A DNA stretch of 64,000 nucleotides from Cladocopium goreaui (GCA_947184155.2 CAMXCT020001680.1:395001-459000); one strand, 5' to 3'. Numbered from the stretch's first letter, positions 1 through 9,443 are shown. Program-made: numbers and translations. Notes: generated by a model not told the origin, from the letters alone.

Positions 1-46
1 CCATTAAATCACCATTAAATCACCATTAAATCACCATTAAATCACC
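1..46. repeat. 11-bp tandem repeat
   Basis: Four head-to-tail copies of an accattaaatc-like 11-mer open the window. The same word recurs at 15471-15500 and 15832-15870, and looser relatives occur near 25850, 34760-34860 and 35100-35210, so it belongs to a dispersed simple repeat. It may continue to the left of the window. Confidence 0.85.
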
Positions 47-305
47 AACCACACTGGACGTTCGGGTACCTTATTGTTAGACAACCATCTATCCTTGTCA
101 CCACAGATGGTCACCCAAATGGGTGGTGCACACCAACCAGTCGCAGCCAGACCGGTCACCGGTCATGAAACATAGGAAAATCATCGATTCAAATGTGTAA
201 ATAGCAACCCAAATATATATGATAGAAAAAACACATGAAATCACCTATATAAAAATTCACCACAAATTCAAGGCGTGGACTTGGCTTTCTATCTTTTTTG
301 GATAC

Positions 306-377
306 CCCGTAGAGTTTGTCCATCTCGCCACGTTCACATCCCTGCCTCGCACCAAGCAGGTGGATGGCACGCTGCCA
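306..377 (-). CDS. PPR-repeat exon (partial gene)
   Basis: The minus strand reads WQRAIHLLGARQG followed by CERGEMDKLYG, which matches the W-Q-R-A-x-x-L-L half of a dinoflagellate PPR unit. The reading is bounded by an AG acceptor-like site (ctcag before TGG at 377) and a GT donor-like site (gtatcc below 306), leaving 72 bp, or 24 codons. PPR proteins bind RNA in organelles in a base-specific way. The full gene cannot be reconstructed from here. It shares orientation and exon size with the other PPR exons of the window. A family B hairpin begins 59 bp away. Confidence 0.5.
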
Positions 378-435
378 CTGAGCTACCTGGAGTTTTGGGA
401 TCCATTAGAAGCGGAACATTGTCTCATAGGATCCT

Positions 436-539
436 TACAGTTATGGCCATTTACCAGTTATATAGGTTATATGGGATTATACATTCTATAAATGGGGTGA
501 CTTGTTAGTACTTATAACTGATAAATGGCCATAACTGTA
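436..539. repeat. Family B hairpin (MITE-like)
   Basis: Ends are TACAGTTATGGCCA and TGGCCATAACTGTA, with a TA at each border. The interior has the gggattatacattctataa core and the long gtgacttgttagtac variant. No coding capacity. Confidence 0.85.
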
Positions 540-1068
540 GATAATAAATGACAATAAGGGTTATCAAGGGAATTAAGGGTTACTAAGGCTCAATAAGGGT
601 CAATAATGGCTATGGAAAATATTGCAGACTAAAAACGACTAATTATAGGCATTATTATTACATAATAGTTTTGTGTTCATTGGTGTCTCTTAACCCTGAT
701 GGTTGGTGGTAGTTTTGCTTTTCTTGGACGGAAATGCTCTCAAATTCCAAAACTTAGGACACATGGTATGCAACTGCTAGTATATTCCTTGATACATCCA
801 TCTTATGTACGAATATCTTGAACTCTGGGGTGTTTTAAAGAGGGAATGTCGAACGACCCGCTTGCTAACCACTTACCGGCTATATTAGGATCAAAGCAGG
901 GTGAACTTTCACCCTGTGGGCGACGGACCCAACGCTACCACTAACGACGGGTTTTACCGCTCAGAAAGACAGAGCTTGTTGTGTGAAATCAAAGTGTCAG
1001 CATGGTTTGCATGGTCAAAATTTGTCAAAGTTTTCATCAACTTGGCAACCATCCAACCATCCCAATAT
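540..1068. other. AT-rich non-coding stretch
   Basis: Short ttaaggg/caataaggg-type direct repeats lie at 540-610. Beyond that I see no gene, no convincing splice borders and no RNA structure. An open frame at 901-1092 has no recognisable protein character. Confidence 0.5.
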
Positions 1069-1109
1069 GGGCAAATTACAACAATTCACTAACCTGAAAA
1101 GTTGGGCCA
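1069..1109. repeat. Left part of family F MITE split by the LINE
   Basis: gggcaaattacaa at 1069 matches the terminal repeat of an uninterrupted relative at 25998-26108 (GGGTAAATTATAA). The following aattcactaacctga also matches. The remainder of the element lies at 14267-14340, on the far side of the LINE. Confidence 0.8.
1093..1109. repeat. LINE target-site duplication, left copy
   Basis: cctgaaaagttgggcca (17 bp) is repeated exactly at 14250-14266. The two copies are direct, and the sequence outside each continues the split family F element. This marks the insertion borders. Confidence 0.9.
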
Positions 1110-1279
1110 CTCCTCTTCCGTTTCCCCGGCCCATGCCCCGCGAGCAGACATGAACCGGTCCGTAGTCCATAGGCCTTAGAGAATCCTCAGATCAGATCGG
1201 GTGAGACACACAAACCTTAGTAGTTATGTATGTTGAAGTCAAAAAACTAGACGACGGATAAAAACCAGGATATTCATTT
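1110..1279 (-). other. LINE 3' untranslated region
   Basis: 170 bp lie between the RT stop codon and the left target-site duplication. The stretch has no homopolymer tail at its 3' end. No stem-loop strong enough to call was noticed by eye. Confidence 0.6.
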
Positions 1280-4200
1280 TCAGGATCTGGTCATTCGGAT
1301 TTCTCGTCGGCGTTGATTGTATCTTCTGCTGCGATCCGCTAACGTATTGTCTGCGGGATCTGGCAACTCAGAAAAAATAACTGGTGTACAAAATGGCAGG
1401 TCCGGGTGATTCCGGAATGTCGGAGCCTCACCTGTTTCAGTGGGCTGAAGAAACTTCATCAAAACGTCCAGAGTTTCCCTTTGTTTCAGCATGATGGGTC
1501 TGTATGCAATGCCCTGTTTCAAGTGTTTACTGCCCAGCACGCAAATCGATTTTACTTTGTGAGGAGTCATCGTGGGCATGATATCATGTTGGACCAGATA
1601 TTGTAGATGTGCTAAAGAATCTCGAAAGCTGTTGACCATCCGTGTGAAGCAGTGAGCCCTCATGTCAAAGCCAGGGTTATCTTCCTCATTTTTGTATCTC
1701 GATTGTCCTTCTTCTCTGATGTTGAGCGGAATGCTCCGCCCAGTGGTAAGCAAAAAATTTACTGCAAGTTCAACCCAAGAGACTCCAGTTGGTGGTTTAT
1801 TGGTGTCAGGTTCAAGTGGCCACTGTAGAGTTTGAGTCCATGCCATGAGCATCGCTGTGTACCCTGTTCCCCACCTACTTGCATGTGCTACATATTGGAG
1901 ATCATCTGAGATTGTAAACTGTCGGACTTCTGCTGGATTCCAATCGTATAATAGCTGCTTAGGTCGGTCTGGGTCCACATAGTTGATTTCGTCCTTAATC
2001 AGTCGTGCTCGCATACACGCCAAGTCTGCTCGCATCTGAAGCTGCAAGAGAAGGTGTTCATCAAAGTAAAACTGCTGTTTTCTCAATTCATCCATCTTAT
2101 GTGTCAGTGGTCGCGCCAAGCGAGTTTGTGCCAGTTGTGCTGCATGGTCAGCTACTGCATTACCTAGCCTGTGCATGAAATCCGGATGTGCTGGCTCGAG
2201 CTCTTGGTGAGCTTTAATTTTTTGTACGCGCAAGCGTTGGTTTTCGCTCCAGTAGAGTGCATGCAATCTTTTTAGCAGGTCATAATTGGGTCTCTTGTGG
2301 AGAGTGCGGACATCACGATTATTCATTACCAACAAATGACAATCAACGACATATTGACTATCCGTGACAACGACTGCTGATTTTTTCAGTTCATGACTGA
2401 GGACCGCCGCTGTCAATTCCGCTCTGTCAACTGTCTGTATACCCTGCACATGAGAGACCGCAACAGTTGTGAATGCATGGTCAAGCAGCCATGGTATGTC
2501 TGTAAGCTTGCTCGTGGGAAGAGCGTGCAAGGATACATGTGGGTATACAACTGCATAGGTTGCCATCCTAGTCTCAATTTCTTTAGGGTGTTTACAGGAA
2601 CCATCAGTGTAGATAAAGTCCACAAAACCAAATGGTGGCTGAAAAATTTGAGGCGGTGGCATGGTCTGCAAAAGAATATGACAAAATTCAATCTCAGGAT
2701 CTTTGTAGGCGAGAGGGAGCATGGTATGAATTTCATCATATGTTTCAAGAAATGCGCATGCTTTTTGGTGTGGCTCTCTGATGACCTGAGTAGCGGGACA
2801 CTCCAATACTCTGTGCTTAGCTGTGTCAGTAGCGTCACAAAACTCGCACTGCAACGGTTGGTCTGGATCGAAATGCCTTTTTTGGTCATTGAGCATAAAT
2901 CCAGCAGTCATGTCTATGGCAACCATCTGTTGCTGGGTCTGTGGCAGCTTGGCGATAGCTTTGCGCGATCGCTGTCTATCTGGTGTCGGAATGTTGGACA
3001 TCCCCTTTCGGTTGGAGATGCTAAGTGACACATTTGCCATCCATGCATGGTCAACTGCATCCAGAATGGTGTCAAGGTTACTATGAAGCAAGTTAAGGGT
3101 TTGAGTGGCAGAAACATACAAATCCCCTTGCTTATTTATCCCCCATCCTAATTTGGAGATATAGGCGTGGAAAGCAGTTGCTGGCCCCAACACTTTGCTC
3201 GCCCTGATGTCGGTTTTTACTGCAAGGGCGAGAAATAGTTCACAATCTGAAGGATCTGCATGAAGCAAAAAGTGTCTGGCGGCTCTAATGGCCTGTGCAA
3301 TAGTGTGATGTTCTGGGTCACAATTCATTTTGGACAAACATGTGCAAGCAATGTGGCTCTGGACATTGTGGTGATCACCTACAAACGCTCGTGCAATCGC
3401 AGACCTTAGTTGAGTGTAATATCTGTCTCCACATTGGTACATATGGGTACCAAAGAGTGCCTTTGTGAGTGCTGCAGCTGAGATGATATGGGATTTTTCT
3501 TCCAATGTATAGTCTGCGTGCTGTAATTTTTTGAGCCTCTTCAAGGCCTGCGCATGTCTCTCTTTCTGAGTTCCTCGGAATGGTTGCTGTCGATAATGCA
3601 TGATGTAGCCCAACTCTCTGGCATGTCCTACCTGTTGGATGGTGGTGTCTGGCGGCAAAAGTGCATTAGCTGCTTGTTTTAGGGCGTCTTTATGTTGGCT
3701 ATCAGTGCTCCATCCCCAAGTTTTCCCCCAATCTATGGTCAGCGCCATGGCGGCTGCAATTTTTTGGAGGAAGGCAATGGTTGGCATGTGCATGGTTGCA
3801 TCAAAAGTTGCATAGGCCCAATTATCTGCGAAGGCATGGAGCCGCAAGTTAGGATGATTCAGCAAGCCTGTCCACAGCTGGTTGATGGCCAACATTGCTG
3901 TCACTGAAAGAGAATCCCCTTCTGGCACTCCCGTAGTGGCGAGTTCTACCGGGTGTAACTGGCCATGCACTTGCCAGTGTCTCTGCATGTTGTGCAGTGA
4001 TTTGATCCACTGTTGCGCCAGTCTTGTTGGCACCCCCAATCTTATGAGAATGTGGCAAAGGGGTTCTTGGGGTAAGGTATTAAAACATTTGGTTAGATCC
4101 AGGGTGATGCTTCCCCAGTGTTGTTGGCAATGTCCATGCTGAGTTGCCTCCAAATGGAGTTGCATACGGTATACAAAATCAAGGGAGTTTCGACCTGGCA

Positions 4201-5320
4201 CAAAGCCTGTTATGGAATCAGAAAGTTGGTACTTCCAGGCATCAAGAATTTTTCGTGCTAATACCCTACTCCAAAGGCGATAAATTATGGGCAAAATTGT
4301 GATTGGTCTGGTGTATTTCGGTGATGTAGCCCCCTGTTGCTTGGACACAGGCAAAACTCGAGCATCCATCATCCATGTTGGAAATCCTTTCGCATAGTGT
4401 TGGTCAAGCAAAAGCATGAGGTCTCGGATGCAGCAAGGTGGCAAATTCTTCAGTTCATCAGGAGACCACCCACAGCTGCCTCGTGCTGTTGTGGATTTGG
4501 TGGCCTTAATGGCCTGTAGCCAATCTGGCAAGTGGGTCATGTCCACAGCAAGCAGTGGTTGCTGCGGCAGCTGCTGGAGCAAGGCTTGAAACTCTGGCCA
4601 TTCTGTGATGTCATGTTGTGCATTTTGGGAGTCTCGCCCCCAATATTGATTCCAAAATTTAGAGAGCTCTTTGCTAACTGCTTCCGGTTGGGAGGTGATT
4701 GTGCGCTGTCGAATCGTAACTTGAGTGGGTAGCGTGTCCACTTCATCATGTATCATGATTTCGAGAGTGTCATCTGCAGCTTGCACAATAGTTGCAACAT
4801 GATCTGCTACTTGAATATGCTTAGTTAAGTCCCAGTCCTGATTAGGTGGTATCTTAACCTTGGCAAGTCCATATTGAGGTTGTTGGCATACTTCAGCTGT
4901 CGCAGTAATGTATGTGTCTACGGTTTGGATGAGGCCTGGAGAAGGTTCACGGATTCTTTTGTAGGCCATTTTCTTCCCAAACCTTTTCATGTCTTCTTGC
5001 TGTTGAAATTGGGCTAAGCTCTTTGCTTTTTGTTTCAAAGAATAGGACAAACGATCTGCTTCATATTTGAGAAGTTGTTCCATTGTGAAAAGATAACTGA
5101 CTGTTGGGATTCCATCTGGAAATGGCATTAGCTCTGGTTTTTGCTTCATCCATGTCGGGAAGCTTTGATAAAATCCAACTGCTTTGAGTATTTTTTGCCA
5201 TTCTTGTTGAAGTTGAGGATAATGTAGATCATGATGGATGTAAAGGTGGTCTTTTTTATTGAGACGTTGTTTCAGCGATTGAATCCGGCGTATCTGCCTG
5301 GTCCAATGCGTCAGCTGCAT
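1280..5320 (-). CDS. LINE reverse transcriptase / RNase H polyprotein
   Basis: 1346 residues. Approximate map: N-terminal helical region 1-270; RT fingers and palm 270-560 with motif A ITLDLTKCFN near 405 (Asp 408), motif B GVPEGDSLS near 464, and motif C HAFADNW near 495. Motif C has Asp-Asn where most RTs have Asp-Asp. A C-x2-C-x7-H-x4-C zinc finger is at 825-841. RNase H at 900-1065 retains all four acidic residues: D906 (YTDGS), E968 (RAELTA), D987 (VTDSQ) and D1058 (NAVADH). A ~280-residue C-terminal domain of unknown role follows. The protein would copy element RNA at the nicked target and degrade the RNA strand. The ATG at 5320 overlaps the endonuclease stop by 10 bp, so coupled reinitiation or a -1 shift could link them. 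The frame is fully open. Confidence 0.93.
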   Translation of the reverse strand: MQLTHWTRQIRRIQSLKQRLNKKDHLYIHHDLHYPQLQQEWQKILKAVGFYQSFPTWMKQKPELMPFPDGIPTVSYLFTMEQLLKYEADRLSYSLKQKAKSLAQFQQQEDMKRFGKKMAYKRIREPSPGLIQTVDTYITATAEVCQQPQYGLAKVKIPPNQDWDLTKHIQVADHVATIVQAADDTLEIMIHDEVDTLPTQVTIRQRTITSQPEAVSKELSKFWNQYWGRDSQNAQHDITEWPEFQALLQQLPQQPLLAVDMTHLPDWLQAIKATKSTTARGSCGWSPDELKNLPPCCIRDLMLLLDQHYAKGFPTWMMDARVLPVSKQQGATSPKYTRPITILPIIYRLWSRVLARKILDAWKYQLSDSITGFVPGRNSLDFVYRMQLHLEATQHGHCQQHWGSITLDLTKCFNTLPQEPLCHILIRLGVPTRLAQQWIKSLHNMQRHWQVHGQLHPVELATTGVPEGDSLSVTAMLAINQLWTGLLNHPNLRLHAFADNWAYATFDATMHMPTIAFLQKIAAAMALTIDWGKTWGWSTDSQHKDALKQAANALLPPDTTIQQVGHARELGYIMHYRQQPFRGTQKERHAQALKRLKKLQHADYTLEEKSHIISAAALTKALFGTHMYQCGDRYYTQLRSAIARAFVGDHHNVQSHIACTCLSKMNCDPEHHTIAQAIRAARHFLLHADPSDCELFLALAVKTDIRASKVLGPATAFHAYISKLGWGINKQGDLYVSATQTLNLLHSNLDTILDAVDHAWMANVSLSISNRKGMSNIPTPDRQRSRKAIAKLPQTQQQMVAIDMTAGFMLNDQKRHFDPDQPLQCEFCDATDTAKHRVLECPATQVIREPHQKACAFLETYDEIHTMLPLAYKDPEIEFCHILLQTMPPPQIFQPPFGFVDFIYTDGSCKHPKEIETRMATYAVVYPHVSLHALPTSKLTDIPWLLDHAFTTVAVSHVQGIQTVDRAELTAAVLSHELKKSAVVVTDSQYVVDCHLLVMNNRDVRTLHKRPNYDLLKRLHALYWSENQRLRVQKIKAHQELEPAHPDFMHRLGNAVADHAAQLAQTRLARPLTHKMDELRKQQFYFDEHLLLQLQMRADLACMRARLIKDEINYVDPDRPKQLLYDWNPAEVRQFTISDDLQYVAHASRWGTGYTAMLMAWTQTLQWPLEPDTNKPPTGVSWVELAVNFLLTTGRSIPLNIREEGQSRYKNEEDNPGFDMRAHCFTRMVNSFRDSLAHLQYLVQHDIMPTMTPHKVKSICVLGSKHLKQGIAYRPIMLKQRETLDVLMKFLQPTETGEAPTFRNHPDLPFCTPVIFSELPDPADNTLADRSRRYNQRRREIRMTRS

Positions 5321-7377
5321 ATTTGGTTGGTCATTTTGGGGAGTATAATGGGATGTCCAGGCTGGCTTGATAGCTTTCGGTAAGGGTTGCTTGGTGAGCT
5401 TTCTCGGCTGACATCGGCCACGAAACTTTTTGGGAAGACCGTCCCATGGGATTTGGCTGGATCAATGTCATGCTGTTTCCGCAGTGCGGCGTGCACTGCT
5501 TGCTCTACCCTAGCTGCCCAAACTTGGATTGGTTCCAAGTCTCCGTGGTCTACTTGATAAATTTCTTCCTGATTATAGAGTGGGTTATAGAATTTCTCAA
5601 TCCAACTGGTCTCTGGTTCAAGCGATATCCATGGAGTGGGTATTTTCCAATGCTGGGTGTATAATTCAGTGGCAGGAATCTGTAGCTGGAAGCACAAAGG
5701 ATTATGGCCTGCAAAAATTTTTGAATCATCTACCCAAACATCGGTTACCAAGTTTGACAGGCTAGGAGATAGAATAGCGACATCATTCCTGGTGGAATTG
5801 CCATAAGTGGCTGGGAGCTGTGTTCCTTTTGGTTCAAAGTGAAGTTCTTCAATAGTTTTAAATCCAAGGTTTCTCAGCATGGTCATAGCGTCTAATTGAT
5901 CTGGATGGTGATTGAAGTCTCCACATATCATGGTGGCATGCGTGCTGTGTCTGCTTCGGCAAATGACATGTTCAAACAGGGTGTTGGTTTTTCCCCTAGC
6001 CTGTGCGGTGGAAGCAGGAAAACCATACATATTGCATATCTGTATTTCGAGATTGGGAAACTGGACAAAAACTTGCTGACATCGACCGGAGTAAAACCAG
6101 TCAGTGTCATCTTTCTGCGCGGAGCTACGGCAAGGGAACCTACTGTGTGTGGAAACTCCAGCTGCTGCACCTCGCAAAGATTCATCTGGGCCGGAATGAA
6201 GTTGTGGGGGTACTGGATGTCCCCATACGCTGTGGTAGCCCAATGCGCGTAGCTTTGGTGTTTCAATGGCTTGGACCGCTTGGGTTGCTGATGTTTCACT
6301 CATCATCAAAATGTCCGCCGCCATTTCATGGAGGTCACATGATTTTTGATAAATGCTAGTAGGATTTGTCACCACACAGGTGATGTGACCATTTTCGGGT
6401 ATTGAGGGCCCCGGGTGTTTTGCTTCTCCTATTCGAATGCCATGGCACGGATGCAGACGAAAAGGCAAAATGATGTTCGGTACTGCAAGTCTTCGCTTGT
6501 CAGGCTGTCTTAACTGATCAAAGGATCTATGCATGTACTTATGTTCCTCTGGTGGTAAGCAATGACAATTAGCTTTTTGAGGCATGTCAAAATGCGACCT
6601 GGCAAAATCAGAACTGGTCCAAAATGTACAATGGCATGATTCCAACGGCAAAACTAGTGGGTTCCCCAAAGGTTTTTGGGTGCATGTGCATTGGGCCGGA
6701 AGTGTGGGCCCCGGGTGTGTTGCTTCTCCTATTCGAATTCCATGGCACGGATGCAGTCGAAAAGGCAAAATGATCGGTACTGCAAGTCTTGGCTTGTCAG
6801 GCTGTCTTAACTGATCAAAGGATCTATGCATGTACTTATGTTCCTCTGGTACCTTAGGTAAGCAATGACAATTAGCTTTTTGAGGCATGTCAAAATGCAA
6901 CCTGGCAAAGTCAGAACTGGTCCAAAATGTACAATGGCATGATTCCAACGGCAAAACTAGTGGGTTCCCCAAAGGTTTTTGGGTGCATGTGCATTGGGCC
7001 GGAAGTGTGGGCCCCGAATGTTTTGCTTCTCCTATTCGAATGCCATGGCACGGATGCAGACGAAAAGGCAAAATGATGTTCGGTACTGCAAGTCTTCGCT
7101 TGTCAGGCTGTCTTAACTGATCAAAGGATCTATGCATGTACTTATGTTCCTCTGGTACCTTAGGTAGGCAATGACAATTAGCTTTTTGAGGCATGTCAAA
7201 ATGCGACCCGGCAAAATCAGAACTGGTCCAAAATGTACAATGGCATGATTCCAACGGCAAAACTAGTGGGTTCACCAAAGGTTTTTGGGTGCATGTGCAT
7301 TGGGCCGGAAGTGTGGGCCCCTGATGTTTTGCTTCTCCTATTCGAATGCCATGGCACGGATGCAGTCGAAAAGGCAA
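5311..7377 (-). CDS. LINE AP-like endonuclease with N-terminal Cys/His repeats
   Basis: About 688 residues; the open frame extends back to 7428 with no ATG near its start (the first listed codon is TTG), so it was probably read through from upstream. Residues 1-325 are three repeat units plus a fourth GEAKHPGP box. The endonuclease/exonuclease/phosphatase fold spans about 330-570: TNPTS near 339, MMSET (catalytic-type Glu near 361), GDFNHHPDQLD near 486, RNDVAILS near 530 and AGHNPL (His near 558, replacing the common SDH). Such enzymes nick the target strand to prime reverse transcription. The C-terminal ~120 residues lead into the RT frame. The third unit lacks three residues of the CLPKVPEEHK segment. 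Confidence 0.9.
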   Translation of the reverse strand: MPFRLHPCHGIRIGEAKHQGPTLPAQCTCTQKPLVNPLVLPLESCHCTFWTSSDFAGSHFDMPQKANCHCLPKVPEEHKYMHRSFDQLRQPDKRRLAVPNIILPFRLHPCHGIRIGEAKHSGPTLPAQCTCTQKPLGNPLVLPLESCHCTFWTSSDFARLHFDMPQKANCHCLPKVPEEHKYMHRSFDQLRQPDKPRLAVPIILPFRLHPCHGIRIGEATHPGPTLPAQCTCTQKPLGNPLVLPLESCHCTFWTSSDFARSHFDMPQKANCHCLPPEEHKYMHRSFDQLRQPDKRRLAVPNIILPFRLHPCHGIRIGEAKHPGPSIPENGHITCVVTNPTSIYQKSCDLHEMAADILMMSETSATQAVQAIETPKLRALGYHSVWGHPVPPQLHSGPDESLRGAAAGVSTHSRFPCRSSAQKDDTDWFYSGRCQQVFVQFPNLEIQICNMYGFPASTAQARGKTNTLFEHVICRSRHSTHATMICGDFNHHPDQLDAMTMLRNLGFKTIEELHFEPKGTQLPATYGNSTRNDVAILSPSLSNLVTDVWVDDSKIFAGHNPLCFQLQIPATELYTQHWKIPTPWISLEPETSWIEKFYNPLYNQEEIYQVDHGDLEPIQVWAARVEQAVHAALRKQHDIDPAKSHGTVFPKSFVADVSRESSPSNPYRKLSSQPGHPIILPKMTNQICS

Positions 7378-9130
7378 AATGATCGGTACTGCAAGTCTTC
7401 GCTTGTCAGGCTGTCTTAATTGGTCAAATTATCTATGCATGTACTTAAGTTCATCGGGCACCTTAGGTAGGCAATGACAAGTAGCTTTTTGAGGCATGTC
7501 AAGATGCGACCTGGCAAAGTCAGAACTGGTCCAAAATGTACAATGGCATGATTCCAACGGCAAAACTAGTGGGTTCCCCAAAGGTTTTTGGGTGCATGTG
7601 CATTGGGCCGGAAGTGTGGGCCCCGGATGTTTTGCTTCTCCTATTCGAATGCCTGGGCACGGATGCAGTCGAAAAGGTAAAATGGTTGATGATACAAGTC
7701 TTCGCTTGTCAGGCTGTCTGAATTGGTCAGAGGATCTATGGCTATACTTATGTCCCTCAAGCACCTTGGGAAGGCAATGACACTTGGCTGCAAGCAGCAT
7801 GTCAAAATGCGACCTGGCAAAATCAGGACTGGTCCAAAATGTACAATTGCATGATCCTGATGGCAAAACGTTTGGGTTCCCCAAAGGTTTTTGGGTACTT
7901 GTGCATTGGGCCGGTGATGAGGGCCCTGGATATTTAGCTTCTCCTATTCGCATGCCCCTGCTCGGATGCAGTCGAAAAGGTGGAAAATTTAGTCCTACAA
8001 GGCTTCGCTTGTCGGGCTGTCTTGATTGGTCAGGGGATCTATGCCTATACTTATGTTCCTTAGGCACCTTAGGGAAGCAATGACGTTTGGCTGCAATATG
8101 CGTGTCAATGTGCGACCTGGCAACATCAGAACTTGTCCAAAAAGTACAATGGCATGATTCCAACGGCAAAACAAGTGGGTTCCCCAAAGGTTTTTGGGTG
8201 CATGTGCATTGGGCCGGAAGTGTGGCCCCGGGTGTGTTGCTTCTCCTATTCGAATTCCATGGCACGGATGCAGTCGAAAAGGCAAAATGATCGGTACTGC
8301 AAGTCTTGGCTTGTCAGGCTGTCTTAACTGATCAAAGGATCTATGCATGTACTTATGTTCCTCTGGTACCTTAGGTAAGCAATGACAATTAGCTTTTTGA
8401 GGCATGTCAAAATGCGACCTGGCAAAGTCAGAACTGGTCCAAAATGTACAATGGCATGATTCCAACGGCAAAACTAGTGGGTTCCCCAGAGGTTTTTGGG
8501 TGCGTGTGCATTGGGCCGGAAGTGTGGGCCCCGGATGTTTTGCTTCTCCTATTCGAATGCCATGGCACGGATGCAGTCGAAAAGGCAAAATGATCGGTAC
8601 TGCAAGTCTTCGCTTGTCAGGCTGTCTTAACTGGTCAAAGGATCTATGGCTATACTTATGTTCCTCAGGCAACTTGGGAAGGCAATGACACTTGGCTGCA
8701 AGCAGCATGCCAAAATGCGACCTGGCAAAATCAGGACTGGTCCAAAATGTACAATTGAGTGATCCTGATGGCAAAACGTTTGGGTTCCACAAAGGTTTTT
8801 GGGTACTTGTGCATTGGGCCGGTGATGAGGGCCCTTGATATTTAGCTTCTCCTATTCGCATGCCTCTGCACGGATGCAGTCGAAAAGGTGGAAAATTTAG
8901 TCCTACAAGGCTTCGCTTGTCGGGCTGTCTTGATTGGTCAGGGGATCTATGCCTATACTTATGTCCCTTATGCACCTTAGGAAAGCAATGACATTTGGCT
9001 GCAATAAGCATGTCACTGTGTGACCTGGCAACATCAGACCTTTTCCAAAATGTACAATGGCACGGTCCCAAGGGCAAAATTGGTGGGTTCCCCAAAGGTT
9101 TTTGGGTGCTTGTGCGTTGAGCATTGGTCA
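6400..9130 (-). repeat. Nine-copy ~303-bp coding tandem repeat inside the LINE
   Basis: The plus-strand word gcttctcctattcg (encoding RIGEA in reverse) recurs at 6422, 6722, 7025, 7331, 7634, 7937, 8239, 8541 and 8845, a period of 300-306 bp. A tenth, partial unit reaches about 9125. Each unit encodes ~101 residues: RLHPCHGIRIGEAKHPGP, then CTC, CHC and CHC pairs, then HKYMHRS and RQPDKRRL. Three unit types can be told apart (MPQKANCHC = A, MLLAAKCHC = B, IAAKRHCF or similar = C). Read 5' to 3' the order is C-B-A, C-B-A, A, A, A, so a ~0.9-kb triplet was itself duplicated. The period is a multiple of three in most units, preserving the frame. Confidence 0.93.
7429..8265 (-). CDS. LINE repeat-region frame, middle segment
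   Basis: 278 residues covering about three repeat units in the same frame as the endonuclease segment. It is separated from that segment by one in-frame stop at 7429-7431, where other units read CATAGATCC and this one reads CATAGATAA. The sequence is otherwise the same Cys/His unit: GEAKYPGP and GEAKHPGP boxes, CTC, CHC and CHC pairs. Upstream it overlaps the next frame (7995-9410). A missing G in a GGGCCCC run near 8221 accounts for the frame change. Function of the units is unknown; paired Cys/His suggests metal binding, which is inference. Confidence 0.75.
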   Translation of the reverse strand: MPWNSNRRSNTPGATLPAQCTCTQKPLGNPLVLPLESCHCTFWTSSDVARSHIDTHIAAKRHCFPKVPKEHKYRHRSPDQSRQPDKRSLVGLNFPPFRLHPSRGMRIGEAKYPGPSSPAQCTSTQKPLGNPNVLPSGSCNCTFWTSPDFARSHFDMLLAAKCHCLPKVLEGHKYSHRSSDQFRQPDKRRLVSSTILPFRLHPCPGIRIGEAKHPGPTLPAQCTCTQKPLGNPLVLPLESCHCTFWTSSDFARSHLDMPQKATCHCLPKVPDELKYMHR

Positions 9131-9410
9131 CCTCTTCGGTGACGAGGCTTTGCATGGATGGCCAGAACAATTTGGCATGGGTACTGGCTTCATACACACG
9201 TGAGGCTTGCAAATTGGCAATATCCTGAATAAGCATGGCAAGTCTTCGCTTGCTAAGTCGCGAACAGTTCGGGTGCTGATTTATACCCCTCTGCAGACCT
9301 GAATGATCTATGCACTTTACGCAAAATGCCATGCAGTGCTGGGCAAAACTGGTTTGCAGGATAGATACAACTAGGTTCAAACTGTCACCTCTAATTTTGA
9401 ATGCATGCAA
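7995..9410 (-). CDS. LINE repeat-region frame, 5' segment
   Basis: 471 residues. The first ~95 residues are unlike the repeats (MHAFKIRGDSL onward, including a CVKCIDH stretch). Units then begin with a diverged copy (TSTQKPLGNPPILPLGPCHC), followed by C-, B- and A-type units. The final residues (after GEATHPGPHF, near 8220) are out of frame relative to the repeat protein because of the single-base difference near 8221. The start at 9410 lies 34 bp after the end of the upstream frame (9444), so the two could be translated by reinitiation or belonged to one ancestral polyprotein. Confidence 0.75.
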   Translation of the reverse strand: MHAFKIRGDSLNLVVSILQTSFAQHCMAFCVKCIDHSGLQRGINQHPNCSRLSKRRLAMLIQDIANLQASRVYEASTHAKLFWPSMQSLVTEEVTNAQRTSTQKPLGNPPILPLGPCHCTFWKRSDVARSHSDMLIAAKCHCFPKVHKGHKYRHRSPDQSRQPDKRSLVGLNFPPFRLHPCRGMRIGEAKYQGPSSPAQCTSTQKPLWNPNVLPSGSLNCTFWTSPDFARSHFGMLLAAKCHCLPKLPEEHKYSHRSFDQLRQPDKRRLAVPIILPFRLHPCHGIRIGEAKHPGPTLPAQCTRTQKPLGNPLVLPLESCHCTFWTSSDFARSHFDMPQKANCHCLPKVPEEHKYMHRSFDQLRQPDKPRLAVPIILPFRLHPCHGIRIGEATHPGPHFRPNAHAPKNLWGTHLFCRWNHAIVLFGQVLMLPGRTLTRILQPNVIASLRCLRNISIGIDPLTNQDSPTSEAL

Positions 9411-9443
9411 GCGCTTTTGACATAGTGATGGTGGCTGGCCAAG

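Noticed and set aside
6400-9130. GEAKHPGP boxes as 2A-type self-separating peptides, which some LINEs carry
   Set aside because: The 2A core is D-V/I-E-x-N-P-G-P. Here Asn is His (or Tyr/Gln variants) and the Glu is one position too far upstream. The resemblance is limited to PGP.
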